Positions 1 through 10,460 of a stretch of DNA of 41,623 bases are shown piece after piece (within the stretch, counting starts at the first letter, position 1; each line of letters starts with the position of its first letter). Where the stretch lies: NCBI GenBank assembly GCA_003427395.1, contig BFEA01000703.1:467705-509327 (forward strand). The letters are read 5' to 3'. The position numbers were made by a program, and so were the translations under genes. The notes below the pieces were generated by a model, which searched no databases, was not told the DNA's origin, and saw only the letters and a list, made by a program, of their open reading frames with translations. This stretch comes from Chara braunii. Taxonomy: Eukaryota > Streptophyta > Charophyceae > Charales > Characeae.

Positions 1-1388
1 ATACTAAGTTTTTTTATCCCCGCCACAGCTTCTCCCTTCTTCGAATGAATCCGGCGCCGAAACGCGCCCGGATCCATTCCTTCTTCTACTCCTTCGCTGC
101 CTGCGTCCGCCAGCTTAGTTCGTCGTAGCTCGGAATGCCCCTGGCGCAACTCGCCGCCCCCCTGCGCTATCACCTACTCCAACCTCCGTCGCAGTCCGAT
201 CGGGCTATTCCGACGATACTCAAGAGCGGCCGACTACCCGACGGCCCGAGTAGTTCCTCTTCCTTCTACTCTGCCCGACAGGCGGTGTGCCCGGCAGGTA
301 CCGCTGCTGATTTCCCCCCACCACCGTTGCACTCCTCTGCGCTGTGGCCCCGCGCGCTGCTGCCTGTTGCCTGCCTCTGCTCCTATACCCGAGCCCCTAC
401 GGGCATGCTCACACTTAAAATTGTCACAGCGGACAGCACGACTAGGCCGGTATGCCCGTCAGTTGGCCTCCGCCAGCATCGTAGGCCAAACACACACCCG
501 TTGGCCTTTCACGTTGACTCCTCGGCCCCTTTTTCCAAGACAGGCGGGACGGAAGACTTCCACCAGCGCCCCAAACATGTAGGAACCCGCCGGGACCGTT
601 AAAGGGGGCGTGTGCTCAAGGTCCTCAATTACCGTGGCAGCCATCCGGGGCCGGTGTCATTCCCTACTTGCGAAAAGTCAAATCATAAAATTAAACACTA
701 ACGGCAGTAAATAATAATTAGAAGAAACTCGGAAAAATAACCGTTGGCCCCGTCCCGACACGGCCGATGGCAAAACCGTGAGGGGGGGAGGGATGGCCCC
801 GCCGGCCTTTTATTTACCATGATACTCCCGCGCCGTCGCCGCTCGATCTCGATCCCTGAACCTCCGTATCATCAACCTAGTGCCGTAACCTATAGGGCTA
901 AGCCCAAGCCTGAGGCCAACGCCCGCAGAGTACCATACAAGGTGATGCGGCGCGGCGCTTCGGGCCAACAAACCGGCTGCTCGACTCCCAGTGTCCGCGC
1001 CGGCTTGCTTATACCGGGCCATAATTGCCCTGCGCGCCATCCTACGACACCCCATTCCCCGCAGAAAATCGCGCCATTGTTGCGGATGTCGTCGCCGAGG
1101 TCGTTCTCCGTATGCGCGCAGGTCTCGGTCAAACATACCACTAACCGAAAATACCCCGAATTCTCGCTTAATCAAATATAAATAAGTATTAATAATATTA
1201 TTGGACAAAACGTCGGATATCCGACCGACTTTATGATCAAACGCGGAAAAAAAATCACGCGCGCCTTAAACCTGCGCGCCCACGCACTCTTTACCCTAGC
1301 GTGGTATACTCAGACTTTAAACCAAACTATTTTCTGCCGCTTGCAAAAAACCAGGGCGGATACCCTTGTAAGGGTATTCGCGCCGACA
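1..1388 (-). repeat. Element A 3' LTR, 5'-most 1.39 kb
   Basis: This is the near-identical partner of 12793-14147. The LTR starts on the minus strand at 1388. The remaining 5.5 kb or so of this LTR should lie beyond base 1. No gene is supported here: the short ORFs seen in several frames are not conserved as coding sequence between the two copies, because the indels shift their frames. Confidence 0.85.
1360..1377 (-). other. LTR-start hairpin, A 3' LTR
   Basis: Arms ATACCC (1360-1365) and GGGTAT (1372-1377) enclose the 6-nt loop TTGTAA, just inside the TGTCGGCGCG terminus. The same fold occurs at the start of the A 5' LTR, B 3' LTR, C and D, with different arm sequences in C and D. Confidence 0.75.
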
Positions 1389-3792
1389 ACTTACCGGACC
1401 ATATTAAGCGACGTCTCCGTCGCTTCGCCAAATCAGAAAGCTATAAATCCACCCACACTCCAAATGCTGACGAAAGAAAGGAGCCAATCCGATTAACCGA
1501 CAAAAACAGGGTAGAGGTCTCCATCAAACCATGCCTCCACAACTATATGCTGCCAGGTTTCTAGCCCAGGCCTCTCACCGCCCAGAAATTAGGACGCTGA
1601 CAACATAAGTTTCAAAGACCTTCCCAATTGTCCTCTCTCCGGTCCTAGACAACCTTCGGCTTCTAGTTGGGTGTCCCTAGTCCTGGCAAAAACTAGGGAC
1701 GCGGGCCTTAACTGAGACCTTTGAAGGCACTCCGGCCTTCCTTCTCAGAAAATCTCTCGCAATCAAATACACATATGTATATATGTATATTTTAATATCC
1801 ACTCAGCTCTTTCTGCAGTCTAATACAGAAAGGCTAGGTCTCCATTTTGGCCCACCATAGCCTGGCCGATCGGACCAGGACTACGGCCCACCGCATTGTT
1901 ATTTAACGGTAGTACCCCTCGTTGGTTACGCAACGATAGGTTTCCTCCTGATAAGCATCCAATCAGGATTCCTCCAAAAATTCCCAATCATCACTATCCC
2001 GCGGAGTAATTTCACTGGGGCGGGCAACCCCCCTTAAACTCTTACCCCGCGGTCCCGCAGCCAGGTTGCGCCGGCTAGCAGCCATCCAATGGGGTTACGC
2101 CCTAGAGGTACTAACTTCTTTTCCGTTAGCTTGGCCTTTCTTCAATATGTCCCAGAACTAGCACAAGTGGTTAGACGGGGCGTCGCAAAATAAAATCACG
2201 GGCCCACTGCGCGATACGCAGGGGTCCGAAGACATTTACCAGCCCTTCCACAACAGGCATGGCATCATTCGCACACTCACAAACAAAATCACCGCTAGGT
2301 CCACCAGGCCGTGACCCCTGACTTGATTAGAGCCAGCAGCCACCCGTCCTGAAACGTCTCTCGCCCTGCACTCATTGCAACTTTCTCAAATATTCCAAGC
2401 AAAAGTGGCCCTCTTCGTCAGACTTTATCGCTCGTCAGACAACTTACCATGCCATAAATCAATTTACTCACCTTTGAAGGTAAGTTTTCCAACAACAAAA
2501 ACATCCCCTTTTCCAAAAATCCAAGGGGCTCTCATCATAAAACAAAACGCCCCCTCTTCCAGAAATCACGAGGGGTTTCACTACAGAACAAAACACTCCC
2601 TCTTCCAAAAATCACGAGGGGTCTCATCATAAAACCAAACTTCCCCTCAAAAATTCGAGGGGGTCCCATCATAACACACAATATCACAAAACATCCCCTT
2701 CTCCAAAATCCAAGGGGGGCTCACCATAAAACAAATATCACTGAGAGACCATCTTATCGGTCCTCATCACACTTAGACAATCAACAACCGACAAAATCCT
2801 CACAACTTTTCACAAACAGGCTGCGCTTCCTTCCCTTATACTCTGCCCTATCAGCCGCCCATGGGCAGGTCGCACAAGTATACCGAGGAGTAGGCAACTT
2901 TACATGTCACTCATTCATACATCTTTCACACAAAGCCAACATTCATCAGGATAAAACCACACAGGTGAGAGTGATAGTGATCGTCACAAAAACCAAGCCT
3001 CATAGGGTCTCAACTCGATATGTACACCAGGATAAAATGTCTCTCTCAAAAACAACATAGGTACCTAGCCCTCACGTCCTACTCTGCTGAGTAACCCATG
3101 TCTCGAACCCACGAATACCTCGGAGTATACCCAAACATACACAAAAACTCAAATCACACAAATCTATCCCAACTGTACACACCAACATATCACACATCTG
3201 GACACAACCACCTAAATCACGCCAAAAGAGAAAACGAATGATTCGTCCAGTACAACGATCTGCATATGTACAGACGGACAAGTTAGTTGTGGCTATACCT
3301 AACTATGCACATATCTAGCTCAGTCCCCATATACAAAAAACTTTGATCCTACTGATGTACAGGCGAACCAGTCCTCACTCACTCCTTGCCCCTGGTCTCA
3401 CCTATATAGCTAAGCTATCTACAGCCTAAGCTACTTTACCGGACCATTATTGCGAAACCCCTTCCCGGATCTAGCCTATACATATACCCCAAAGTATATG
3501 TCTGTCCTGACTCACATAATAGGCAACGGGCCTTTACCAATTAATACGGGGTTAGGGTCACGGAACGGTCAACCTGCTACTCCGATTTCCAGATCAATAC
3601 ATGTACAACTAGATTTTACCAGCACGAATCCAAGGATCCGGGGCAGGCGATTTGACAGAAGCTTCCCAACTCAGGGGTTAGGGTGAATCCCCATTACATC
3701 CTACTATACTTTTTCTGCCCTAGTCGTCCCATCTACCTTCTCCGCGCTTTTGATCATTTGACTCACCCTAATGGCCATCTCATTCAGCACCA
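1389..3792 (-). other. Element A interior, 3' non-coding part
   Basis: About 2.4 kb between the gag-like pseudogene and the 3' LTR. No convincing coding sequence. The part next to the LTR (about 1389-2130) has recognisable counterparts in inverted orientation in element B (about 21960-22750), including the segment with CCCACCATAG (near 1851) and the block around CGTTGGTTACGCAACG (near 1920). Directly beside the LTR is a small hairpin, GCGACG (1408-1413), loop TCTC, CGTCGC (1418-1423). No purine-rich tract of the usual kind abuts the LTR. Confidence 0.7.
2505..2735. repeat. Tandem array of five CCCCTY/RAGGGG hairpins
   Basis: Five units spaced 45-52 bp apart each carry a hairpin: CCCCTT/AAGGGG (2505, 2523), CCCCTC/GAGGGG (2551, 2570), CTCCCTC/GAGGGG (2596, 2616), CCCCTC/GAGGGG (2643, 2657) and CCCCTT/AAGGGG (2695, 2712). 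The loop is A/C-rich (TTCCAAAAATC-like) and units are separated by TCATCATAAAACAAA-like spacer. The T-A and C-G closing pair alternates on both arms together. Element B has a diverged counterpart near 21509-21610. Confidence 0.8.
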
Positions 3793-5241
3793 TTATGCCC
3801 CTTTCTTCTTTGAGCCCCACTTATGGTTTCGCTGGCTCCCGTCGCGACCTTCGGCGCCTTGCCTGCCACTCCCGCGACCTCCATTGCCGCGTCCACCATC
3901 TCCACAACCCAAATTACCACGCCCGCAATCTTTGCGGCCCGTGTTGCCACGCCCGCCATCTCCTCGGCCCCTTCCAACTGCTGGCCTTTGGCCCCTTCCA
4001 CCTGCCATACCGTCCTGCGGCACTTGCTGCATCGGCGGCCATAACGGTCCGACAGGTTGGATTTAGACTGGCGGGGGCCCACGGGGCATAATGTTCATCA
4101 AAGGGCCCATATAATTACCTTGCGCCCAGGGCATGTAACGATTATACGCCGGCCACAAGCTCATTTGGTTACATGGCGCCCACTGCCCAGGCAAAGCCTG
4201 CTCGATCGGAGGAGGCCCCCTTGGTCTTGCCTCACCTTCCGACTCTCGCGGGGTACTTGCTACCTGCCGCGAGCTCTGCCCTTTTTCGGTACCTTGACCG
4301 CCCTGAGCGAGGTTCCTTGCCTTCCGCCGCGCCTTTGCCGACTTGGGAGGTTCAAGCTTCCCTCTTTCTCCCGTCACACCCTTTTCCTTACTTCCTTGAG
4401 GGGTACGACCAGTCTTTCCCCAACAATCACATACGACATTTACCCAGGGCTCTGGCCACCACCCACTCTTTTGCCTTACCCGACCTGCGGCCGAGGATGC
4501 TTCCAAGTTATCAAGCCCTCTCTCCGGGTCCGACGCAATAACAGGCAGGGTCATGGTAGCATCCTGCTCCTCCTTCATTTCCATGGATGCTTTGCCTTTG
4601 TCGCTCGCTTGAACACCGGCTCGCCTCTTTGGGACTCCTATCGGGAGGGGTGACTCTTGGTCATCCTCCTCCACTCCTTTTTCTCCCTGGTCAGTAGGCT
4701 CACTTGGGGAACCTTCTGAAATCTTCCGCTTACCCTTCCTGGCCTATTCCAACCGTGGTAACCTCTCTTCCAATACTCCCACTTGTCTCTGCAATCCACT
4801 CAACTCTGCCTGCGATGGGGCACCCACAACTGGTTTCACAGAGCATTCTCTACATTGGCCTTTTATTCCATCCTTTGGGAATCTTAGCCTCAGGAAACTC
4901 TCCAACTCATCTCACGTCTTCGCCTCCTGCTTGAGGGCATATACTTCCTCGCTTAGTTCCTCACAAACGAACAAGGGGAACATGTACCACATCGCCTTCT
5001 TGTCCCACTTCTTCATAAGGCTAAAATCCTGAAAGTCGCGCAAAAAGCTAGCCCAGTTTCTTCCTTGGAACAGCAAGACGCGCAGATCTGGGGGCATTGA
5101 CTCCTGCAACACTTCGTGCAGCAGCACCTTCATGAGGCACGAATTCCTCCAGCGCAGGATTTTGGTGAGGCCGCATTCTTCCGCCATGATGCTGACAGCA
5201 GCCTGATACGCATAGCGGGCAATAGACCATCGAACAGTGAT
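3793..5241 (-). pseudogene. Gag-like polyprotein remnant of element A
   Basis: One reading frame on the minus strand stays coding-like from 5241 to 3793 (about 483 codons) but is broken by TGA at 4912-4914, TAG at 4744-4746 and TAA at 4063-4065. The N-terminal third looks like a retrotransposon capsid domain: a run with FQGRNWASFLRDFQDF, then KKWDKKAMWYMFPLFVCEEL, and after the first stop a DELESFLRLRF segment, the usual spacing of plant gypsy Gag. The middle is charged and low in complexity. The C-terminal end is strongly Gly/Arg-rich (repeated GRG, GGRG), as in nucleic-acid-binding Gag tails; no intact CCHC knuckle was seen. An in-frame stop at 5242-5244 precedes it and no certain start was found. 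It lies downstream of the 272-codon ORF in element sense. Family assignment rests on pattern, not on a search. Confidence 0.6.
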
Positions 5242-5428
5242 TCAAGTAAGCTAAGGCAGATAAAGATTGACTGCTAACACTTACATCACGTTATCTACCC
5301 CTTCACTCATGCAATTAGGCCTCAACCCCTAGTTACCCTGACACTTACCTTTACAACTACGTCAATGGGTAGTGAGGCGACCCCAACCAAGTCAAAAGAA
5401 ACGCATTTAGTGGAGAAAGAGGTATTCC

Positions 5429-6247
5429 CTATCGGCCCACTGCTGCCTGTAGCCCATCCCAGTCTTCAATTTCCTCATTTGGATCATGTGAAATGGCATA
5501 TACGTCCACTATATCGGCCGTATTCTTTAACTTCTGACTAGAGGGTGAGAACTTCGGATCTAAGTACAGACCATATATCAGTTCATACGTATAGCGTCCA
5601 TACTCCCAATCTTGCACCCTCATAGCGGCTTCAGCTGCCGCTTCTACCCTTGCCGACCCACCAAAGCTCTTTTCTATGAGGAAGTTAGGCAGGGTGACTC
5701 GCAGTGGAGCAGATGAAAGCGCGAACTCTCCAGCGCACTTAACCTCTACATGGGTTAGTACTTGCTCTTCTCCGTCACGGGACACTTCCCTCGCCCATTT
5801 AGTTGTCGCTGCCTCAACTACCCTCAAAGGCTTAGCAAGCAAGCTTCCATGCCCAAGTGTCAATTCTATCCCATGCTCGACCCAAAAGGTGGCTGAGGCA
5901 TACAGGGTCACCTTTACAATTGCGCATTCCTGCTGATCGTTGAACCCAGACTCGATCCAGACAAAGACGTACGTGCCCATTATCACGCCCCACCATGATG
6001 AAATATACTCCCCTGCTCTGACCCGCCTGGGTAAAAACACCTCGAGCCCTCCCTCTTTCTCAACTGGCCCGAGCATACGCGTGTCTTCCCGTGCATCCTG
6101 AGTTGCCTTTGCTTTGTCTAGGTTCTGCCAAACGTCCAGCATACGCCTTTCGTTATTTAAACTGACAATCCCTACCTCTCTTGGAAAAGCTACCCAAACG
6201 TACAGGCAAAGTGACCAACTATGAGTCAAATATTGGACTGGAGACAT
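5429..6247 (-). CDS. Intact 272-aa ORF in element A, function unknown
   Basis: A complete ATG-to-stop ORF on the element's sense strand, between the primer-binding site and the gag-like pseudogene, and in a different frame from gag. I do not recognise its family. Visible features: a hydrophobic N-terminal stretch around residues 11-22 (WSLCLYVWVAF), a Trp/aromatic-rich segment at 85-102 (WWGVIMGTYVFVWIESGF), an Ala-rich patch near 202-209, a Tyr-rich stretch at 216-229 and an acidic end (residues 255-264). There is no zinc knuckle, protease DTG or polymerase YXDD motif. It has no stop codon although the neighbouring gag has three, which may mean selection or chance. It could be an extra ORF of the element, an N-terminal gag exon or a captured host fragment. 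No counterpart was found in element B. Confidence 0.45.
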   Translation of the reverse strand: MSPVQYLTHSWSLCLYVWVAFPREVGIVSLNNERRMLDVWQNLDKAKATQDAREDTRMLGPVEKEGGLEVFLPRRVRAGEYISSWWGVIMGTYVFVWIESGFNDQQECAIVKVTLYASATFWVEHGIELTLGHGSLLAKPLRVVEAATTKWAREVSRDGEEQVLTHVEVKCAGEFALSSAPLRVTLPNFLIEKSFGGSARVEAAAEAAMRVQDWEYGRYTYELIYGLYLDPKFSPSSQKLKNTADIVDVYAISHDPNEEIEDWDGLQAAVGR

Positions 6248-7187
6248 TCATATAAATCCCTACAGACTGATAAGGTTCCGAGTATAACCCCAATAAAATA
6301 GCCCCCACGAAATGCTTCTGAAAAGGATACCTGCTTAACCATATAGCTTCACACACTTAAACATAACCCAGGCTTACAAGGTCTGACATGCCCTTTACGC
6401 AAAGAAGGTATTACCCAGGCTCGCTACGTCTCGTAGCAGAACAACCGCTCGAAATTCAAACTTCAAACACCTAAGCCCATGCAAATAATATCCTTCAACT
6501 GTCCTTAACCTACTTCTCATCAAAGCGCACAGACGATTTCTAGCTTGACACCTAGGAGAGGATCTATACCTTCAATTATTGACAAGGGAATATTATCTCG
6601 CTCATCCTTAACTCCATTCTAATGCAGCCGTATTACGATGCTTTCCCAATCACTCAGTCGACTCTTATGGTAGTCAAAAGGGGTACCTCATAGGGCTAAC
6701 TCTCACGATAGCGATGCTTAACCTTAACCACGTCAAGCACGCAAAGCATCGTCCCAATCTGTCGGCCATCTGATCAGAAGGGTTATCAATTTCAGCTATC
6801 GTTATGCCAGTCAAGGCTCGTGAACACATAATCAAAATACTTATTACTCTTGAGCCATTCATACCGCGTTAATCAAAACCCAGTCGTCTCGATCAGAACC
6901 AAGTTACACAATCAACCCTCACTTCACGCCTTATCAAACATCGTCTGTAACCAACCGTTCAGTCTAAACCAATCAATAAAGCAGAAGTGATCTTTTCGCC
7001 TGAGTCATTATCCTGCTTCAAACCTAGACTCGATCTTTAAGGACTTCTCAGTCTTGCAACATCTCCAACGATAATCATAACATTAACAAATTACTCATAC
7101 GATCTAACAAAAACTTCTTATTTGCCTATTCTCTCACTTCCAATACCCGGATGTCGTTCCACCAAGGACAACGGTAGGCAACTGTTA
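6248..7187 (-). other. Element A untranslated leader after the primer-binding site
   Basis: About 0.94 kb between the primer-binding site and the 272-codon ORF in element sense. It has no long ORF on the sense strand and no repeat that I can see. It presumably serves as the 5' leader of the genomic RNA (inference). Confidence 0.5.
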
Positions 7188-7205
7188 TCCCCGTCAACGG
7201 CGCCA
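7188..7205 (-). other. Primer-binding site of element A (tRNA-Asp type)
   Basis: The minus strand reads TGGCGCCGTTGACGGGGA two bases after the LTR end. This is the complement of the tRNA-Asp 3' end used by plant Athila/Tat elements, with one difference (A for C at position 12) from the copy in element B. It fixes the orientation of the element and the 3' end of the LTR. Confidence 0.9.
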
Positions 7206-7207
7206 CC

Positions 7208-7640
7208 TATCGAGTGCATCGGTCCGGCACCGCACCAGGGCAGCGCGGGACCCTCCCGGCCGCGTCACGCAGGAGTTGGTTTTAAGTCCTTCGTCGTAAA
7301 TAATACATATGGAGCTTCCGCAAGCCACTCCGGCCGAGTGCGCCAGCCATACCTCTCGCGAGCCCCTACGACAGGATAGGGCCTACGCGAGGCACGACTT
7401 ACCTACACCTTACGGGAGCTGTCACCTCCCTTTGGTGGGCATATCCCCGTCAAGCTACCAGTCCACAGTACGAAAGCTAATCAGTTGCAATCGCAGAGGT
7501 GGACCAGTCGAGGGCGTTTCTCGTTCGCTGTAGCATAGGGGGTACACGCGGTAATACGCCTCTATCGGACCCGCACGCGAATCGGCATCTTGGGGGCCTG
7601 AGGTCCCAAGCGCGACTCGTCGTCGGACGACTAGGACGCA
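7208..7640 (-). ncRNA. Conserved structured module at the LTR 3' end, copy A
   Basis: About 430 bp ending at the LTR/primer-binding-site border. It is recognisable in all four LTR families of the window (also near 19010-19409, 30848-31290 and 34532-35000), while most surrounding LTR sequence is not. Conserved points, read on the minus strand: GCGAACGAG followed by AACGCCCTCG, GGGATATGCCC, a stem capped by GGTGACAG, and TATCCTGTCGTAGGGG. In the A copy the GGTGACAG cap is closed by GGGA/TCCC. By position it would be the R-U5 leader of the element RNA (inference). Confidence 0.6.
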
Positions 7641-8339
7641 TCCCACACACCACGCGCACACCTCTTTACGGACACAAAAATAAAACACACACACACACAC
7701 ATACAAAACGACACAACACAAACAACACGACAACGCTCCTAGCCCCTCGGTAGCTAACCCATAACTTTCCAATGCGGAAATCGAATAGGCATCACGCGCG
7801 AGACTTTGTATAAAACCGCGCGGACGCAGGCTAACTCATATCGACTCGCAATGCAAGCGTACGCAGGCCGTCGCGACAATGGCGTACTATGTAGTACCCT
7901 TACTCAGGCGATCCTCGTTAATCTCGAGGGTCGCGTTCGACACTCAAGTGTCGGCTGACACGCGCCTTGAGGGTTAATCCATCGACGCTGGACAACTGTC
8001 ATGTGAGGTTGAAGACCACACACCCTTTTCTGCACCTTATGCACAGCGGGTGGTACACAGGTCCGTGTGGTGGCAGTCGCTTCTTACTGCCTTGGAGACG
8101 AGCCTTACTCCAGGCCTGGGTGAAAGTCAAGGGGTTTGACTTTGACGGCTGTCACGGACTACAACGTCCAACCATACAACTCTAAAAAGCAAGAATAAAA
8201 AGGGAATCTCCCTTCTCTCTCAAGACAAAATCTGGATAGCCCTTATGCACAAATACAGTAAGTCTCTCAAATACCCAGGACACTCATAAATATATGAGGA
8301 TTAGTTATATAGGACGATCACTTCTCACAGTCACAGTGG

Positions 8340-8407
8340 GGCTCCTTTCANCTATATNAGTATGTAATCGCANNCAATCACATCNNGAGTCNGAACCANA
8401 ACNATAN
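8340..8407. other. Scattered ambiguous bases
   Basis: About a dozen N bases fall between 8351 and 8407, and one more lies near 26369. They mark low-quality or polymorphic assembly; any short ORF through this stretch is unreliable. Confidence 0.95.
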
Positions 8408-8989
8408 CTGCAATCACATCAACGAGTCAAATCAACAGCCCACACACTACACGGATTCAACTTCAACCATTCTCTGCTCTCACACTTTTTGCTTTAGCCA
8501 TGCAAACCTCAACCTCAGCGCAACCTCCCTGCAATAAAAATACTCAGTATCTTCGTTAAATGGACATTCAATAAAGTCCGGGTAAAAACACAACAAAACA
8601 GATAAACCACAGGGCCAAAGCCTTTAGGTTGAGTGGCAGGAGTGAATTGGAGTTGAGTCGTAAACCGACGAATCGGCAACCGACTTGTTATCAGTGATAA
8701 CAAAAGATGGTGCTCAAGGGATCAAGCTGAATCTAGTCCTGAACTTGAATCAAACGATCAAGAGGACCTGTAACACATGAAAGGTCAATGCCCCACGCTA
8801 AACCTATAAGTCCATGGAGAATAATCCCCATGTCACGATCTCACTCAAGAATCATCCTAGTTAACTATATTTAAGCCTACCTCTAAGCAAGTGCTCAAAG
8901 AAAGGTAAACTCATGGCGAAATCTCCCCTATTTAGAGTGGACTGCCAGAATCGCCACCTGTCAAAATATAATCTATCTCCTTCAAACTA

Positions 8990-9560
8990 AGAAAATTTCG
9001 GCAGCGCCTCCCGTAGGAAAATTGCCTTTCCAGAATTTATATAAATCCAAATATGAAAGCAGAAATAATTTTGTAACTCTGAAAAGTCAAATTCTGTCTA
9101 ACTCCCCGAATTAGTAGAAATTTGGCAGCACTCCCTTTAGAAAGGGAGACTTCCCAGATTTATACTAAGTCATATATGAACTCAAGAGAGAACTTAGGTT
9201 CAACTTAGACAAAATTTAGCTAACTTCTTAGTTTTGCAGAAATTTCAGCAGCACTCCCTTTAGAAAAGTGTTATTCTAAAATTTATACAAGGCTAGGTCT
9301 TGAATTTGAAAGTAAATTTGACTTCTCAAAGTCCAATTTTGTCTAACTCCCTGAATTAACAAAAATTTGGGCAACACTCTCTTTGGAAAAGGAGACTTTC
9401 CAGATTTTTACTAAGTCAGATACAAAGAAAAGACAAGTTGAACTTCGACAAGTCAAAATTTGACTAACTCCTTGGATCTGTAAAAATTTCGGCAGCGCTT
9501 CCCGTAGAAAAGTAGCTTGCCAAGATTTATACAAAGTCAAGAATAAGAAAAGATCCCAGA
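8990..9560 (-). repeat. Five-unit tandem repeat, about 121-bp period, AAATTTCGGCAGC motif
   Basis: The core AAATTTCGGCAGCGC followed by CCCGTAG or CCTTTAG recurs at about 8994, 9118, 9239, 9361 and 9482. Each unit continues with CCAGAATTTATA-like and GTCTAACTCC-like segments. Short ORFs across this region are by-products. The same core occurs inverted in element B at 17620-17840. From memory, similar GGCAGC repeats are common in plant Athila/Tat-type elements; this was not checked. Confidence 0.8.
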
Positions 9561-9829
9561 AAATGCAAGAATTGATCCAAGGAAAAAAAAGTTAGCTTAG
9601 AAAATGCAGGGATTGAAACTAACTCCTATGGCTCTAGCACGTAGCGAGCAACTAAAGCAACTACCTATCAACTGAAACTTAGGCCAAATGGTAGCCTCAC
9701 TCAGTCACATGCAGACCAAATCACAAAGGTAAGTAGTCTCACCATCTGAACGTTCATTCCACATAGATAATTTATGAATTTTTTAAGTCCTGGAAACCTT
9801 ATTTCCCTCTTATATAAGACATAGGGTTA

Positions 9830-10460
9830 GACCATTCGTCATGGAAACAATGTTCATCTTGCCTTTAAGATATACACGAACAGGTTACATAACTACTTCT
9901 CTCTTCTTTTGGGCATATGACTAGGCCATTCGCCATGGAAACAATGGCTAGCCGCCCTAGGCCGTTTAATATCTAAAATTTAGTATTTTTCTGACTTTGT
10001 TTTCAAAAAGGAAAACAAATATGAGCAGGGGACTGAACCATTCGCCATGGAAACAATGTTCAGCTTGCCCAGACTATTTCCATTTATACTTCATATTTTC
10101 TCTTTTCTCTTTTTAATGATATGGCTTAACGCTGGACCATTCACAGTAGAAACAATGTCCAGCTGCCAGTTCACATGCAAATATACATAAAGTACTTTCA
10201 TTTATACTCAATTTAATTTATGTGCGTGGTTTTCAGGCTAAACCATTCACCATGGAAACAATGCTTAGCCTTAGACTATAAATCCTCCCTCGGAATAAAA
10301 CAAGAACTTCAACTTTTTCAACCATGCGAACCCCCATAATCAACTAGAGTAAACAGGCTATTCACAGTAGAAACAATGTCTGGTCCTACAAAAAACAACT
10401 AGATAAACATAGCAACCAGACCATTCACAGTAGAAACAATGCTCAGGCTTTGGTTGACCC
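9830..10460 (-). repeat. Array of seven 19-nt-loop hairpins, element A LTR
   Basis: Seven units, irregularly spaced. In sense, the best units are CTGAAC/GTTCAG (10063-10033), CTGGAC/GTCCAG (10162-10132) and CTAAGC/GTTTAG (10268-10238, one G.U), each around exactly 19 nt. The loop is ATTGTTTCCATGGCGAATG or a close variant (ATTGTTTCTACTGTGAATG). CTAGCC/GCCTAG (9951-9921) has one mismatch, and units near 9830, 10355 and 10425 are degenerate. The stem changes between units; the loop does not. The same geometry with another loop is found in element B. Confidence 0.8.

Noticed and set aside
135-602. 155-codon plus-strand ORF
   Set aside because: It is antisense in the A LTR; the other LTR copy has a frame-changing indel and no matching ORF of this length.
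3683-4653. 127- and 198-codon plus-strand ORFs rich in Pro and Arg
   Set aside because: They are shadows of the minus-strand gag-like frame with its Gly/Arg-rich tail.
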